A DNA stretch of 64,000 nucleotides from Nageia nagi (Eukaryota > Pinophyta). Within the stretch, counting starts at the first letter, position 1. Each line of letters begins with the position of its first letter. The notes beneath the pieces were generated by a model that did not search any database, was not told the origin of the DNA, and saw only the letters and a list, made by a program, of their open reading frames with translations. The position numbers and the translations under genes were made by a program. The DNA lies in assembly GCA_050084985.1 (NCBI GenBank), contig JBITNC010000002.1, positions 10,044,001 through 10,108,000 on the forward strand, written 5' to 3'. Of this stretch, positions 11,286 to 21,895 are shown piece after piece.

Positions 11286-11419
11286 GTATTAAATTTCATT
11301 CAATCTTTTCAAATATAATATCTGCATTATTATTGATGTGTAATATTGAATGTGTTCTGATTCATTATGTTGAATAATTAATCTGGCTAAATTGAGTTTT
11401 AGGTGCACAATTTGATATA

Positions 11420-11959
11420 CACAATTGGATAGAATTTTTTATCGATAAGAGGAGGTTATAATGTTTGAATAGGAAATTTCTCCTCAATATCAAGAGAAGA
11501 ATGCACCTTCTAGGGGGTTGGCGTATCCTAAAGAGAAATAAATAGTCTCTCAGTCTCAAGATGATTAGGAGAACCAAACCCAAAAACCAAGTGATAAGCT
11601 GGATCAAGTCCTAGATACTCAAGATCTTGTAAGAGCTTATATTAACCAACAAAAATAATAAGAAGAAATCTTGGGTTGCCTAATAATCCATTAACCTAAA
11701 TTTATCCCCTTACTTAGATCCATTGGTAAATTTTGGAGAGAGGAGGAGAAATCTGACTCTCATAAGGAAACAATTATATTGACCTCAAGAAGGACAAGAA
11801 ATTAGATGAAGAAACTACAAGGGGACATGGGAAAGGAGCAACATCTAGGAAGACCCTTAAAAAGAGTAGTATGAGCTAGTGAAAGAAAGTGGAGATCATC
11901 AAAGGTGCATAAGCTATCCTAGTTGGAGGAGGAGGAAACTAATATGTGAAGTTTAGGAA
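11420..11959 (+). pseudogene. probable end of LINE ORF1
   Basis: Immediately upstream of the LINE endonuclease. With stops, short stretches translate to Lys/Arg/Ser-rich protein such as ILTSRRTRN and ERSN, plausible for the C-terminal tail of a plant L1 ORF1 (RNA-binding protein). No zinc knuckle or RRM is visible. The assignment rests mainly on position. Confidence 0.3.
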
Positions 11960-12537
11960 ATGAAAGTCATTTCATGGAATATGAGGGGAATTTATGCCCC
12001 TAAGAGATATAGAATCTTATCATCTCTAAAGAAGGAGCTAAAATTGGATGTAATCCTACTTCATAAAATAAAAGTTATAAAATGAAAGACTTCCTACATG
12101 AAGAATATTATTTAAAGAGAAGCAAAATGTGTGGTAAGTCCTAGTCTAGGAAGATTTGACAGTATTATTTGTTTATGGTATAAAAATTAGTTGGAGGGAA
12201 GATTAATTATTTCTCATTAAAAAATTTGTTCTATCATTTTTACTTCCTTATATAATAAGGAACATCTTATCATAACAAATGACTATGCTCCCATGACTTG
12301 TTCTAGAAGGAAAATTCTTTAGAATTCATTGAAATAAATGAAAGAGGATTTTATGGGGATTTTTTGGATTATTGCAGGTGATTTCAATTCTCCCCTCTAT
12401 CCTTTTAATAAGATGGAAGGTGTGGAATTCCTTTTAGAAATAATGAGAGACTTTTTAGATTTTCTTAATGATAATAATTTAATGGATATGGAAATCAATA
12501 AAACCAAGTTTACTTGGACCAATTGAAAAATTAGATA
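11960..12537 (+). pseudogene. LINE ORF2 AP-like endonuclease domain
   Basis: Starts at ATG 11960 with MKVISWNMRGIYAPKR, the classic N-terminus of plant L1 ORF2 endonuclease. The GDFNS metal-site motif is near 12383 (IAGDFNSPLYP), and NKTKFTWTN, matching the family's x-F-T-W-x-N end, is near 12505. Several stops and shifts lie between 12070 and 12340. The domain would nick target DNA for target-primed reverse transcription. Confidence 0.85.
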
Positions 12538-14639
12538 TCACCATATTTAGATTTAGTTAGATCAAGTGATTATTTCTCATGAATATATTCTCAAATTTAG
12601 TGGTGTCATACTCATAACCTACCCCATTATTGCTTTGTACCATAACTATTTAGTATGGGAAATGCATGAGAAAAGGAGGATGTAGAATGTTCCCCTTTAC
12701 TTCAAAAGAATGTGGCTAACTCATGAAATTTTGGAGGACAACATTCAAATCAAGTGGAATAAAATTTTATTAGGTCCTCCCCTATTACAAGTTATAATAA
12801 AAATTTTCTTTATTAAATAGAATCTTAAAATATGGAATAAAGAATCCATTGGAATTTTATCTAGAAGGAAGGAGGGAATATAAGATTAGTTGAGAATAAT
12901 GGAAAAATATATTTAAGATCATGGGTGTCCTGAGGAGTTCATGGCTATTGAAAAAGAACTTTTATGTCAATGGAACAATACCTTTGCTTAGGAGGAACTT
13001 ATGTGGAAGCAAAAGTCTACAATAACTTTGCTAAAATAAGGGGATAGGAACATGAATTTTTTTATGTCTCCACCCTAAGACATAGAAGATATGATAGCAT
13101 TAAGAGATTCTTTATGGAAATGGTTCCATTTCTAAGGAAATGAAGAGAATTGAAGAAGAGGAAGTTATTTTCTTTATGGACCTCTTAGGTTAAGATTCAA
13201 CATCTCAAAAAAGGGTATAAGACAAACTCCTCAATAACATTCCTAATCTAATGAAAAACTAAGTTCACTAACTTTAGCATTAAATTCATGGAGAAGGAGA
13301 TCAAAGTGATTGTTTTGAAATGGGAGGTTCAAAAGCTCCAAGTCTTGATGGTTTCCCTAGCTTCTTATTCCAAAAATTTTGGGGTATCATAAACAATGAC
13401 ATTATGTTTATAGTTCAATATAGATCTCCAAAATATTACCCAAATATGTGAATTCTACATTTATTTCACTCATATATAAAGAGGCTAGAGCTAACTCTTT
13501 TAGTAAGTTTCATCATATCAACCTTTGTAACTTTATTTATAAAATTATTTCTAAGATTTTAGTAAATAGGATTAAGGTTATCTGAGCCCCTTTATTATTT
13601 TTTCTAAGTCAAGGGTATTTTTTTCAAGGATGTTAAATCATAAATGGAATCATTAATATATGTTAAGTCTCCCATTATATGATCAAATATAGGAAAGAAG
13701 GAATTATGCTCAAACTTAATGTATACAAGGGATATGATGGAGTTAATTATGGCTTCTTGCTCAAGGTGTTGGAGAAACTTGGTTACAAAAAATGAATGGA
13801 TTGCTATTTTGAAAGAATGCATCTCCATGGTGTCCTTTTTTATTCTAGTAAATGGAGCTATAGTAGGGTATTTTCCTAGCAAGACATGTCTTAGACAGGG
13901 TGACCCTCTCTACCCCTTTCTTTTCATTAATTTAGTAGAGGCTTTGGGTAGAAATTTATATTTAACCATCGTTGAATGAAAAATTAAATGGGTGAAACCA
14001 ATAGTTGCACTTCCACTAGTCTCTTTCCAATAGTTTATGGATGATACTCTCATTACCACTAAGTCTTCCATCCCCCAAGAAAATGTTATCTAGAAGATTA
14101 AAGATCTTTATGATAATGCTTTGGGTAAAAACATTAACTTTGAAAAAAGAAAACTTTATTTTTTGAATATAGGAGGTACTCTCCAATAGATTAATGTCGA
14201 TCTAATTTTTTACTGTACCATAGTTGAGTTACTAGTAACTTTTCTTGGAATACCTCTCTTCAAAGGTAGTATAAAATAATCACCATGTAGGGATCCTATC
14301 ATTGAAAGATTCTAAAAGAAGCTAGTAAGGTGGAAATGTTCTCTTCCTAGTCAAGCTAGGAAACTCCAACTAGTTAAGTTTATCTTGCAAATCCTCTTAG
14401 TGTATTTCATGTCGATATTTAAAATGTCAATGGTTGTTCAAGAAAAGATAAACCAAATTCAAAGAAATTTTCTTTAAATAGGTACAAAAGAGAATAAATA
14501 TATGGATTTAGTAGCTTGGAAGAGAGTGTGCTCATACAAATAATAAGGATGTCTTGGCATCGAAAACCTCAAGAAGATTAATATAGCTCTCATGGGCAAG
14601 TTGGGATGGAAAGTTAAAATCTAAGAGGATATTCCAAGG
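12538..14639 (+). pseudogene. LINE ORF2 reverse transcriptase domain
   Basis: Fragments in several phases give the L1 RT signature in order: GGSKAPSLDGFPSFLFQKFW (near 13322), RQGDPLYPFLF (near 13890), FMDDTLI at about 14033 (the catalytic F/Y-x-D-D box), LVRWKCSLPSQARKLQLVK (near 14323), LVAWKRVCSYK, GCLGIENL and NIALMGKLGWK (near 14580). Nonsense and frame changes are frequent. The C-terminal part is found at 52.2 kb. Confidence 0.85.
14635..14639. repeat. left target-site duplication of copia 3
   Basis: CAAGG directly before the TG of the copia 3 LTR. The partner CATGG is at 52210-52214, one mismatch. Reading the LINE across a single CATGG keeps the ORF2 phase and gives the expected W-V-K-I-V-K-E-K-Y-L. 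Confidence 0.65.
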
Positions 14640-15199
14640 TGAGAGAAACTAATCCTAAATGATTATATTCCTCTACTATCAATATCTCATGAAATCTCTC
14701 TAAAACATCATCATAATATCATAAACACAATAGCTAGTCTCACAAAGTTAACACCAATATAAAGTGGTTCCTCCAACCAAGGGAGTACATCCACTAATAT
14801 AAGATGTTCTTATTCTCAAAAAGCACTCTCTTTCAAGACCTCTTTCTACTTCTCCTAACAATATTAGAGCATAACATTTCTACAAATTTGAGTGACTAAT
14901 ATCAAGGAGAGGGACCTCTATTTATAGGCCAAAATCCTCCCTTGGATCACTCTTTTAACCATTGTACAAATTCATGGAATGCACCACCCTTTTACCCAAG
15001 GGGCATGCTCATGAGATGGAGTGTAGGAGAAATTACATTATTTTATTCATAAATACTTAAAATTTATCTATGGATACTTTTAAGTATTATTGAATTCATA
15101 TTATCATATTCACTAAATACTTAAGGTATATAGGATACCTTCAAGTATTAAGTGAATTACAAAAAGAGACCTTATAATAATGCATTATACATTCCAACA
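14640..15199 (-). repeat. 3' LTR of copia 3
   Basis: A 560-bp LTR in reverse orientation, TG at 14640 and CA at 15199. It resembles the inner-copia LTR in layout (ACACAATAGC, ATAAAGTGGTTCCTC, GGGAGTACATCCACTAA). Its last 272 bp recur at 51938-52209 with roughly 35-40 differences by hand count. Reverse TATA box at 14919-14926. The adjacent CTCCCCCTTAA (15200-15210) is the reverse complement of a polypurine tract, which identifies this as the 3' LTR of a minus-strand element. Confidence 0.85.
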
Positions 15200-15210
15200 C
15201 TCCCCCTTAA
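15200..15210 (-). promoter_or_regulatory. polypurine tract of copia 3
   Basis: Reads TTAAGGGGGAG on the minus strand and abuts the LTR start TGTTGGAATG. Standard position for plus-strand priming. Confidence 0.85.
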
Positions 15211-16830
15211 TGCAATATCAGGGTCAAGCAAAGAAGAGAGAAGGGAGAGAGAATAAGAGAGAGTTCTCCTCCATATATATATAATCAAAGATGATAACAC
15301 TTACATATTTGAGAAATAAGCAAGATCTTAGATTGAGGCTGATTACATTACCATTTGACAAAATGGCTTATAATATAATCATTAATTGTAACTAGTTTTA
15401 TTATACAAAGTATACATTCAACAACAAGTTGATATGATGAGCCTCCATGAGCCTACCCACTTGAAGTAAGTAATTTGCACTCTTAAGAAGAAACCTACAA
15501 GCTATAAGTAACTCGTAAATAAGATCAGTCAAATGCATCATATAAACATTCATATTAACATAAGATAAACAAATCAATTAATGCCATCCATATACTGATC
15601 AGTGGTGCACTATAAGTCATCATGAAGATGCCAAGCTAATACTCATAGTAACTTATTGTATAAAAATATGTTTACCAAAATAAAAAACTAAAGCATAATA
15701 ACATACAAGTTCCTCACACATGGATAACCAAACAGTGCCAAAATGTACATATTGATTCCTCACATATTGATAACTAAAATAGTGCTAGTAGAAGCCATTA
15801 TATGCTCAAAAAATATACAATTAGTTCCTCACATAGAGGAAACTAATTATGAAGGTGTACAAATTATGCTAAAAAATGTATCAAAAATATGAATTCAACC
15901 TTCAATCCCCCTTAAGAGAAAATACTACAATTTTAGAATACCATACAGAATCCTCTCCCTGATAAAATGTGCTTGGATTTCAACATATTTTATTCTTTGA
16001 TGGAAAATAGGGTTCTTTTCCAAAGCAATAGCTAATTAACTTTCTAAATAAATCTGATATGGGTGAGCTTGAAAATACCTATTTTCTTTTAGAATATGCC
16101 TCAACTAAATAGCTTCCTAGGTTGCAACTAACATGGCTCGAAATTCTACTTCTATGGTGGAGAGAGCGGTAATAGGCTACTTCTTGGAAGCCCAACAGAT
16201 AGCACCTAACCCAATGCTAAATACATAAGCATAGGTTGATTTATTATCATATTTATCTTCCGTATAGTCAAAATTTGATAACCCTAAGATAAAAAATGAG
16301 AGAAACTTGGAATACTTGAGAGTAATATCCTTAATTCCTGCAACATAACTCAAGATTTTCTTAATAGCATTAAGGTGCTCAACATATTATTTTTGCATAA
16401 ACCATATTATAAGATTTAATACAAAGGTAATATCTAGCTTAGATATAGTCAAATAAAGAATACTTTTAAATAATTACATATAAGTCATAGCATCTACCAA
16501 CTGAGAGTTGGAGCTAAGATACATAGTGATTCTAGGAGAGACTAGGATCATAGCAAGTTTCCACTCCTCCATTCCAAATGTTTGCAATATGTCTAAGATA
16601 TAATTGGATTAGCTAAGGTAAGTACAATCATTGTATTGGTGCACCTACATTCCAAGGTAGTAGTGCAAGAGACAAATATTAGTCATTTCAAATATTTCCT
16701 TGAGTTTTGACATGCACTCTATAAATACCTTAAAATCCCTATAATTTAACCACTCAATATACCTTATGAATGATTCAAGGATAATGTAGTACTTACATCT
16801 AATTTTCCTATGTGTGTTATGATAAATTGA
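15211..16830 (-). pseudogene. copia 3 3' non-coding region, RNase H and RT end
   Basis: From 15211 to about 15950 it is non-coding but matches the 3' region of the inner copia (38440-39560), for example a CCATTTGA-C/T-AAAATG segment and CCTCCATGAGC. From about 15960 to 16800 the minus strand carries the copia RNase H and the end of the RT, matching the inner copia at 39590-40400. Stops are common. Similarity ends near 16800, inside the RT just past the catalytic region, where gypsy A sequence begins. Integrase, the rest of the RT and the primer-binding site are missing. Confidence 0.7.
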
Positions 16831-17905
16831 AAATGAGAGGGTTTAGAAGATGTCCTTTATATTCAATGTGCCAAGAAGATATCTAGGACCTAAAATAGAA
16901 GACAAATGTTAAGGGAAGCTTCAAACCACAAGTCCTTGGGACCTTGTGATCACTCAAGTGAGGTGAAACCCCAACTCTATAAGATAGTAAGCTCCCTTTT
17001 CCTCAATAAATAAGATTCTATAAAATAATAATATGTTTATTATGCAAGAGTGATGCTCAAGCATGGACTATAGACAAGCCTAGATGAACAATCTTGACAA
17101 CAATATATGATAACAATGATAAGATATGATAATAAATGATCACTATCTAAGGATGTATAAAGCTTTCACTAAAATGATAAAATAATGTAAATTCTAATTA
17201 TTACAAGCCTAACAATGATGAATCTAAGCTAAATAAATCTAATTAATAATAAATAAATATCAAACCCTAAGGTTTAGACCTTGAAGGTTGAACCTTAGGT
17301 TGAAATCCTGGGTGTATGATATAGCCTAATTATGCCTAAATGTCAAACAAGTAAACAAATATACAATATTAATGAAGGATGAAAGCCCTCAATTATATAT
17401 TTAATTATGATATAAACCTACAAAACTCATGAAATTACCATCATCAATATCACAAATATCTTTAAGCTACAAAAGATACCTCAATCCATAATGAATGGAG
17501 AAGTAATCCTAAGTCTCAAAGGTGTATGCTCAAGACTTGATGTAAATCCTTAAAAGTGATGTCACAAACTTGGATTTACATGTAGATAACACAAAATTTG
17601 TAAACCTCTTGAAATGAAGTGTTAACCTTGAAAAGTGAATCCTAATCACCTATTTATAAACATCACAGACATGATCATCTAGATAATTAGGGACTTGCAA
17701 GATCATCCGAATGATTAGCCCATCATCTGGATGACTTCAACCAACTATTAAAAATGAATTAAATACCAAAACAATATCAATTGAACTTTCCATAACTTCC
17801 ACATAACACATTAGATCAAAATGATATTACATCATAAGGTATATATCATAAATTTTAGTAAAACATTATCAATAAGGTAAAATATAATTTAAGGGTGTTT
17901 ACAGT
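16830..17905 (-). repeat. 3' LTR of gypsy A
   Basis: Reverse-oriented LTR ending with TTTACA at 17905 (TGTAAACACCC on the minus strand). Its minus strand shows GATGAT-type repeats (around 17670-17740) followed by TTTATAAATAGG (TATA at 17651-17660), the same plan as the probable LTR of gypsy C. The other boundary is not resolved because the 5' copy has been lost. Confidence 0.6.
17651..17660 (-). promoter_or_regulatory. TATA box in gypsy A LTR
   Basis: TTTATAAATA on the minus strand, about 250 bp inside the LTR and just downstream of ATGATC-type repeats. Confidence 0.5.
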
Positions 17906-17925
17906 TGCCTCTTTTTATGTTGAGC
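17906..17925 (-). promoter_or_regulatory. polypurine tract of gypsy A
   Basis: The plus strand reads GTTGCCTCTTTTTATGTTGA, so the minus strand has a purine-rich AAAAAGAGGCAAC abutting the LTR start TGTAAACACCC. Confidence 0.6.
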
Positions 17926-18284
17926 TTTGAAACCTACAAGAAACTTAGTACAAAAATATGTAATATGATAAATTGATAACCATCAATGATAATAATAGGC
18001 AAAAATAAAATGATCAATATGAGATCTGGTTTCGATGCATGATAAGTTGTATAAGATCATCTTGAACATCAACTCAAGTCTTGTTTTAGTGTATGATAGG
18101 CCATATAAGACTAAATTAAACATCATAAAAATCCAACAAGGTCTATTTTTGGCACATTAAAGGCCATATAATATGGAGTTGGAAATCATGATAATGACCT
18201 ATGATGAATTTAATAAATAGATCAAGTAGTCTAAGAAATAAAAAATTTAATTTAATCTATTCTAGGCTAATCTAAAGTGTGAAA

Positions 18285-18730
18285 ATGAAAATGATCTCTA
18301 CATTTTCCTAGTAGTGGAAGGTAATAAGAAAGTTAATGATCTCTACTTTTACCCAATAGTTCAAGGGTATATAACTCTAATTTTTCCTAGTATTCAAAGG
18401 GAAGGATCGTAGGCTCACAAACCTACCAAACATTATTCCATAGCACGTAGGAATATGATGCTTGTATAAAGTGCCAAATGATCTTTGCTTTTCCCTAGCA
18501 ATTGAAGGGTAATGACAAAATGATCTCTAGTTTACCTTAGCAATTGAAGGAAAAGTTATCATAATCTCACAAACCTACCAAGCATTGGATCATAGCATGC
18601 AAGTATATGACACTTGAATAAAAAAAATGAAAATGATATTTGTTTTTCCCTAGCAGTTGAAGGGAAGTGATTGTAGGCTCAAATACCTACCAAGCATTGG
18701 ACCATAGCATGCAGGCATAGGATGTATAAA
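18285..18730. repeat. tandem-repeat array in the 3' region of gypsy A
   Basis: About three higher-order units, each built from ATGATCTCTACTTTTCCCTAGCA-type submonomers of about 45 bp (ATTGAAGGG ends) followed by TAGGCTCA-C/A-A-A-ACCTACCAA and CATAGCATGCAGG-type segments. Landmarks repeat near 18410, 18570 and 18680. Tandem arrays between the last frame and the 3' LTR are typical of Tat elements. Confidence 0.75.
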
Positions 18731-19830
18731 TAATATAAATGATAATATCAAACATGATTATGTCTGAGTAAGTTAATTTCCAATTGATCATGTTAAACTA
18801 AACTTGTCCAACAAAAACTCATGATGCAAAAAATTTGACCATGCATCCAAAGTGTCCTTGATGATGTCGATTTCATACCTACTAAGATTTTGCAAAAATG
18901 TTTCAAAATAAAATAGTGTGTGAAGCTCTACCCCTCAAATGGGAAGGTGTGATGGATGTAAAGAAAGGATACCTAATCATTTGACTAAATGAACTAAAAA
19001 ATAATGAAAATGATAGCAAGATTACAAAGTGATACATAACAAAGTAAATCATCTAGGCAACTATAAGTTCATATGAGAGATTAGGATTTTACTAGATTCT
19101 TGGGATGATTAAGGATCACTAAAATGATCTGATATAGTGAAAAATAAAAAATAAAAAGCCAAAATTAAGGCTATCAAATTATTTGGAAAATGACATTTAT
19201 GTTTTAACTTTTGCTCTACGATTGAGATTAAACTATGCTTATCGATGATTAGAGAGACTATTTGGAGATAACAATTATGATTGTTAGACTATTGGATAAT
19301 GACATGTTGGATCAAGATTTTCTTGGAGGTTTATGACTAGCATAGCAACCCTAAGGAGAAAATGATAGCTTTCAATACCAAAGACAGAGGTGGACTAGCA
19401 GATGAGTCATCAATTAAAAAGGTAAGGCCAAAAATGTGCTAGTTATTTTACCTATTTAAACATAGTAGTATATTTAGATACATTATATGCATTTACAAAA
19501 GTATATGTGGATTTAGTTTTTTACCCATAGTAATATAGGAACCTAAGCAAAACCAAGGTTTGTTAAATAACAACACAAAATGGTTGGAAACAAGTTTGTG
19601 ATAGACTAGTAATACAAACATCAGGGGTGTGAGGCTAATTGAGTATCGAAATAAAAATAAAATACCATCTAAAGAGAAAAAAATCACAATATGAACTGAA
19701 TCCTCCATGAGTTTGCTAAAATAATAATGTGAACATAGAGATTAAAAAAATCAAACTACAAACACAAACCCTAACATGATTAAGGTAAGGAATATAGATA
19801 TGAATTGTGTTTCTAAGTTATATTGTTTTA
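18731..19830. other. non-coding part of gypsy A 3' region
   Basis: AT-rich sequence between the tandem array and the antisense frame. I see no protein, RNA gene or clear repeat. Confidence 0.4.
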
Positions 19831-19836
19831 TGTTTC

Positions 19837-21895
19837 TGGAAGCATTTTGACCCAGATAGGTACAGCTTTCTTCTCTCAATAGGGGAGATGAATTTCATCT
19901 TGGAGGACACCTACAAGACATTTTAGCTTCCTATGGAGGGAGAGATGATCACAATTACCATAAATAGGGTTATGATTCATTTATATGTTGGTGTAGGATA
20001 TAGGACCTAGAATATACAAAATGGATGGATTCTCATCAAACCCCTTTATATGGATGGTCGACTTGGATGATGGGAGATGATGGTGATGCTCTTAATCTCA
20101 TAATTTATGCTACCTAATTCCTTGGGACCAAGGTTCTCATGTAATATATTTGACATTATGACATAGATGGCGAGAGATCAAATAGTTTTTGAATGGGGAA
20201 AAATGTTATTGGATTAAACCTATAGTGAGTTAATGGTGACTGTAAGAGGAAAATGGGAAGTGAGCATTTTCCTTCTACTCTAGGTGTGGGCCTAAGAGTA
20301 TATTTGATCAAGGAGATTGAATAAATTACCATCAATAGTTCACATATATGACATGATATGGGATGTCCCTCCCATGGTTGTATGGGAGCTTCCATATGCA
20401 ATGAACTAGGAGCATGATTTAGAGTACCCATGGAGGTGCCCCTACGATGGATGTACCAACTGGTATAGAGAGATGTTGGTAGGGATGCATCCCCAGGATA
20501 TAGTATGGTATCCATACCTTGATAGATCACACTAGGTATAGGAGGCTATGTAGCTAGTACACACATATAGGATCAAACATATCTATAGTTGACACATTAG
20601 GGATGTTGATATATTCTATTTCGAGTGGTTCCAACATCATTTTGGGTTGGTAGAAGATGTACCACCTGATTTCATATGTTGAGCCATATGCTTCACTAGA
20701 TACCCCCATAATACAAGCAATAGATGATGATGTGGGAACCACCCCAACATATGATACATAATGGATCCCCTAGAGGGATAGGCTATCATATTAGATCATG
20801 GCAACTAAGTAGGTACTAACACCCATAGTATACCCATGGGTGTTGGAGGGGGAACCTGATAAGGGCAAGGGAACCACTAAGGAGAGTGATGAGGAGGAAG
20901 AGGAGGATACCACCAACAAGAAGGCCAAGGATGAGGGACAAGTGATGGTCCTTAAGATGTGGTCCATTAGGATGAGGGCATGCCTAATGTGGACATGTTA
21001 GACCAGTTGGAGCAACTAGAGCAGAAGGGACAACAGCTAGAGAAGCCATAGCAAGAATAATTTTAGATTCCTAAGTGGAAGCCTCAAGATATCCTAGCAC
21101 CAAGCTCAACACCAAGGGTTGATGAGAGGATATCCCTCTAGAAGGGGGAGAGAGATTCACTCTAGCAATAGCTAGAGGTAGTGTAGGCTCAACTCATGAT
21201 GGATCAATTAGCTAGGGTGATAAGCCAAGGATAACTAAGGTCCTTAATGGATGACATATAGATACTATTGATAGTATTTACATAAATGGCTTAGGATAGA
21301 GATGCACTTATAGCACAAGCTGAGGGAGTCATGTACCCTGATGTGAAGACCACAGAACTAACTAGAGTGTGGAAGGTAGAAAAGATAGCCACACATACAA
21401 AGGAGACTCTAATAGGGCTAGGTAGAGAGATGATAGGATCCAATATCTCAATATATGGAGACCTACAGTGGTGGCTACATCAAGCCTTAGATAATACATA
21501 ATAGGAGAGCCTCAAGGCTCAAGTCTACAGGAGGTAGCTATGGAGGTAGGCTTGGATCTCATGGACACAAATTGATTGAGAACCTACTTGATCATGAGGA
21601 GAATATATTAAATAGTGGCTTGATCATAGCAAAGTAAACAACATTCGTGTGATAGCTAGAGTAGGGCCAACGAATGGTAGGAACATAGATGGAGACTAGG
21701 ATAACCATTGGCAAGCCTATGAGACATACTATCTCACATGTGGTAGGAAAGTGTTTATGTCTCCTCCCTTGATTAGGTGGAGTGGGGAAGTAGTAAAGAG
21801 CAACCCATTAGGGGTACAGGTGGAGGGGTAGGGGGATACCATCACTCCCCCTAGCAAAAGCAGGAGGCACAATGATCCTACACCCTAGCTAGGAA
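19837..21895 (+). pseudogene. antisense plant mobile domain (PMD) frame in gypsy A
   Basis: Plus-strand frame, antisense to gypsy A's pol. From 19837 one phase is kept past 20530 with only nonsense codons: WKHFDPDRYSFLLSIGEMNF, then F-stop-LPMEGEMITITINRVMIH, matching the plant-mobile-domain core (T-F-x-L-P-x-G-E-M-T-I-T-L-x-D-V), then RDQIVFEW and a Trp/Pro-rich segment (WDVPPMVVWELPY). A frame change precedes an acidic stretch (SDEEEEEDTTNKKAKDEG, near 20895) and a Gln/Leu-rich, coiled-coil-like tail. PMD proteins occur as host genes (the MAIN family) and as passengers in transposons. The position between integrase and 3' LTR favours a Tat antisense ORF. Confidence 0.7.

Larger units (their letters stand above)
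1..11300 (+). mobile_element. gypsy C: Tat-like Ty3/gypsy element, gag-protease only
   Basis: A plus-strand LTR retrotransposon remnant, cut by the left window edge. In order: leader, acidic N-terminal frame (about 1490-2761), Gag domain (2803-3675), CCHC-like knuckle (about 3889-3950), aspartic protease (4213-4674), a second knuckle-like motif (about 4910-4985), a long non-coding region with several repeat families (5.0-10.26 kb), a purine tract (10264-10277) and a probable 3' LTR beginning TGTACAC at 10278. The knuckle and protease resemble those of gypsy A in this window, which supports the same broad lineage. No RT, RNase H or integrase is visible, so it is either non-autonomous or has lost them. 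The right boundary is approximate. Confidence 0.65.
10278..11300 (+). repeat. probable 3' LTR of gypsy C
   Basis: Begins TGTACAC after a purine tract. It contains GATC-rich direct repeats (10525-10580), a TATAAATA box (10758-10765), a four-unit 23-bp repeat downstream of it (10806-10898) and a second GATC-rich cluster (11112-11285). The gypsy A LTR shows a similar plan of ATGATC-type repeats before a TATA box. No second copy is in the window, so the right end is a guess from the size of the gypsy A LTR (about 1.1 kb). Confidence 0.45.
11960..14639 (+). mobile_element. L1-type LINE, left part (ORF2 endonuclease and RT)
   Basis: Left segment of one L1-type non-LTR retrotransposon on the plus strand, separated from its right segment (52210-53760) by the insertion nest. 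It carries the AP endonuclease and most of the reverse transcriptase. It ends at CAAGG (14635-14639), where copia 3 was inserted. The matching CATGG at 52210-52214 begins the other half. The combined length of the two ORF2 parts, about 4.2 kb, fits plant L1 ORF2. Confidence 0.85.

Noticed and set aside
19837-21895. PMD frame as a host gene
   Set aside because: It lies between the integrase and 3' LTR of gypsy A, has many nonsense codons and fits the antisense ORF position of Tat elements.
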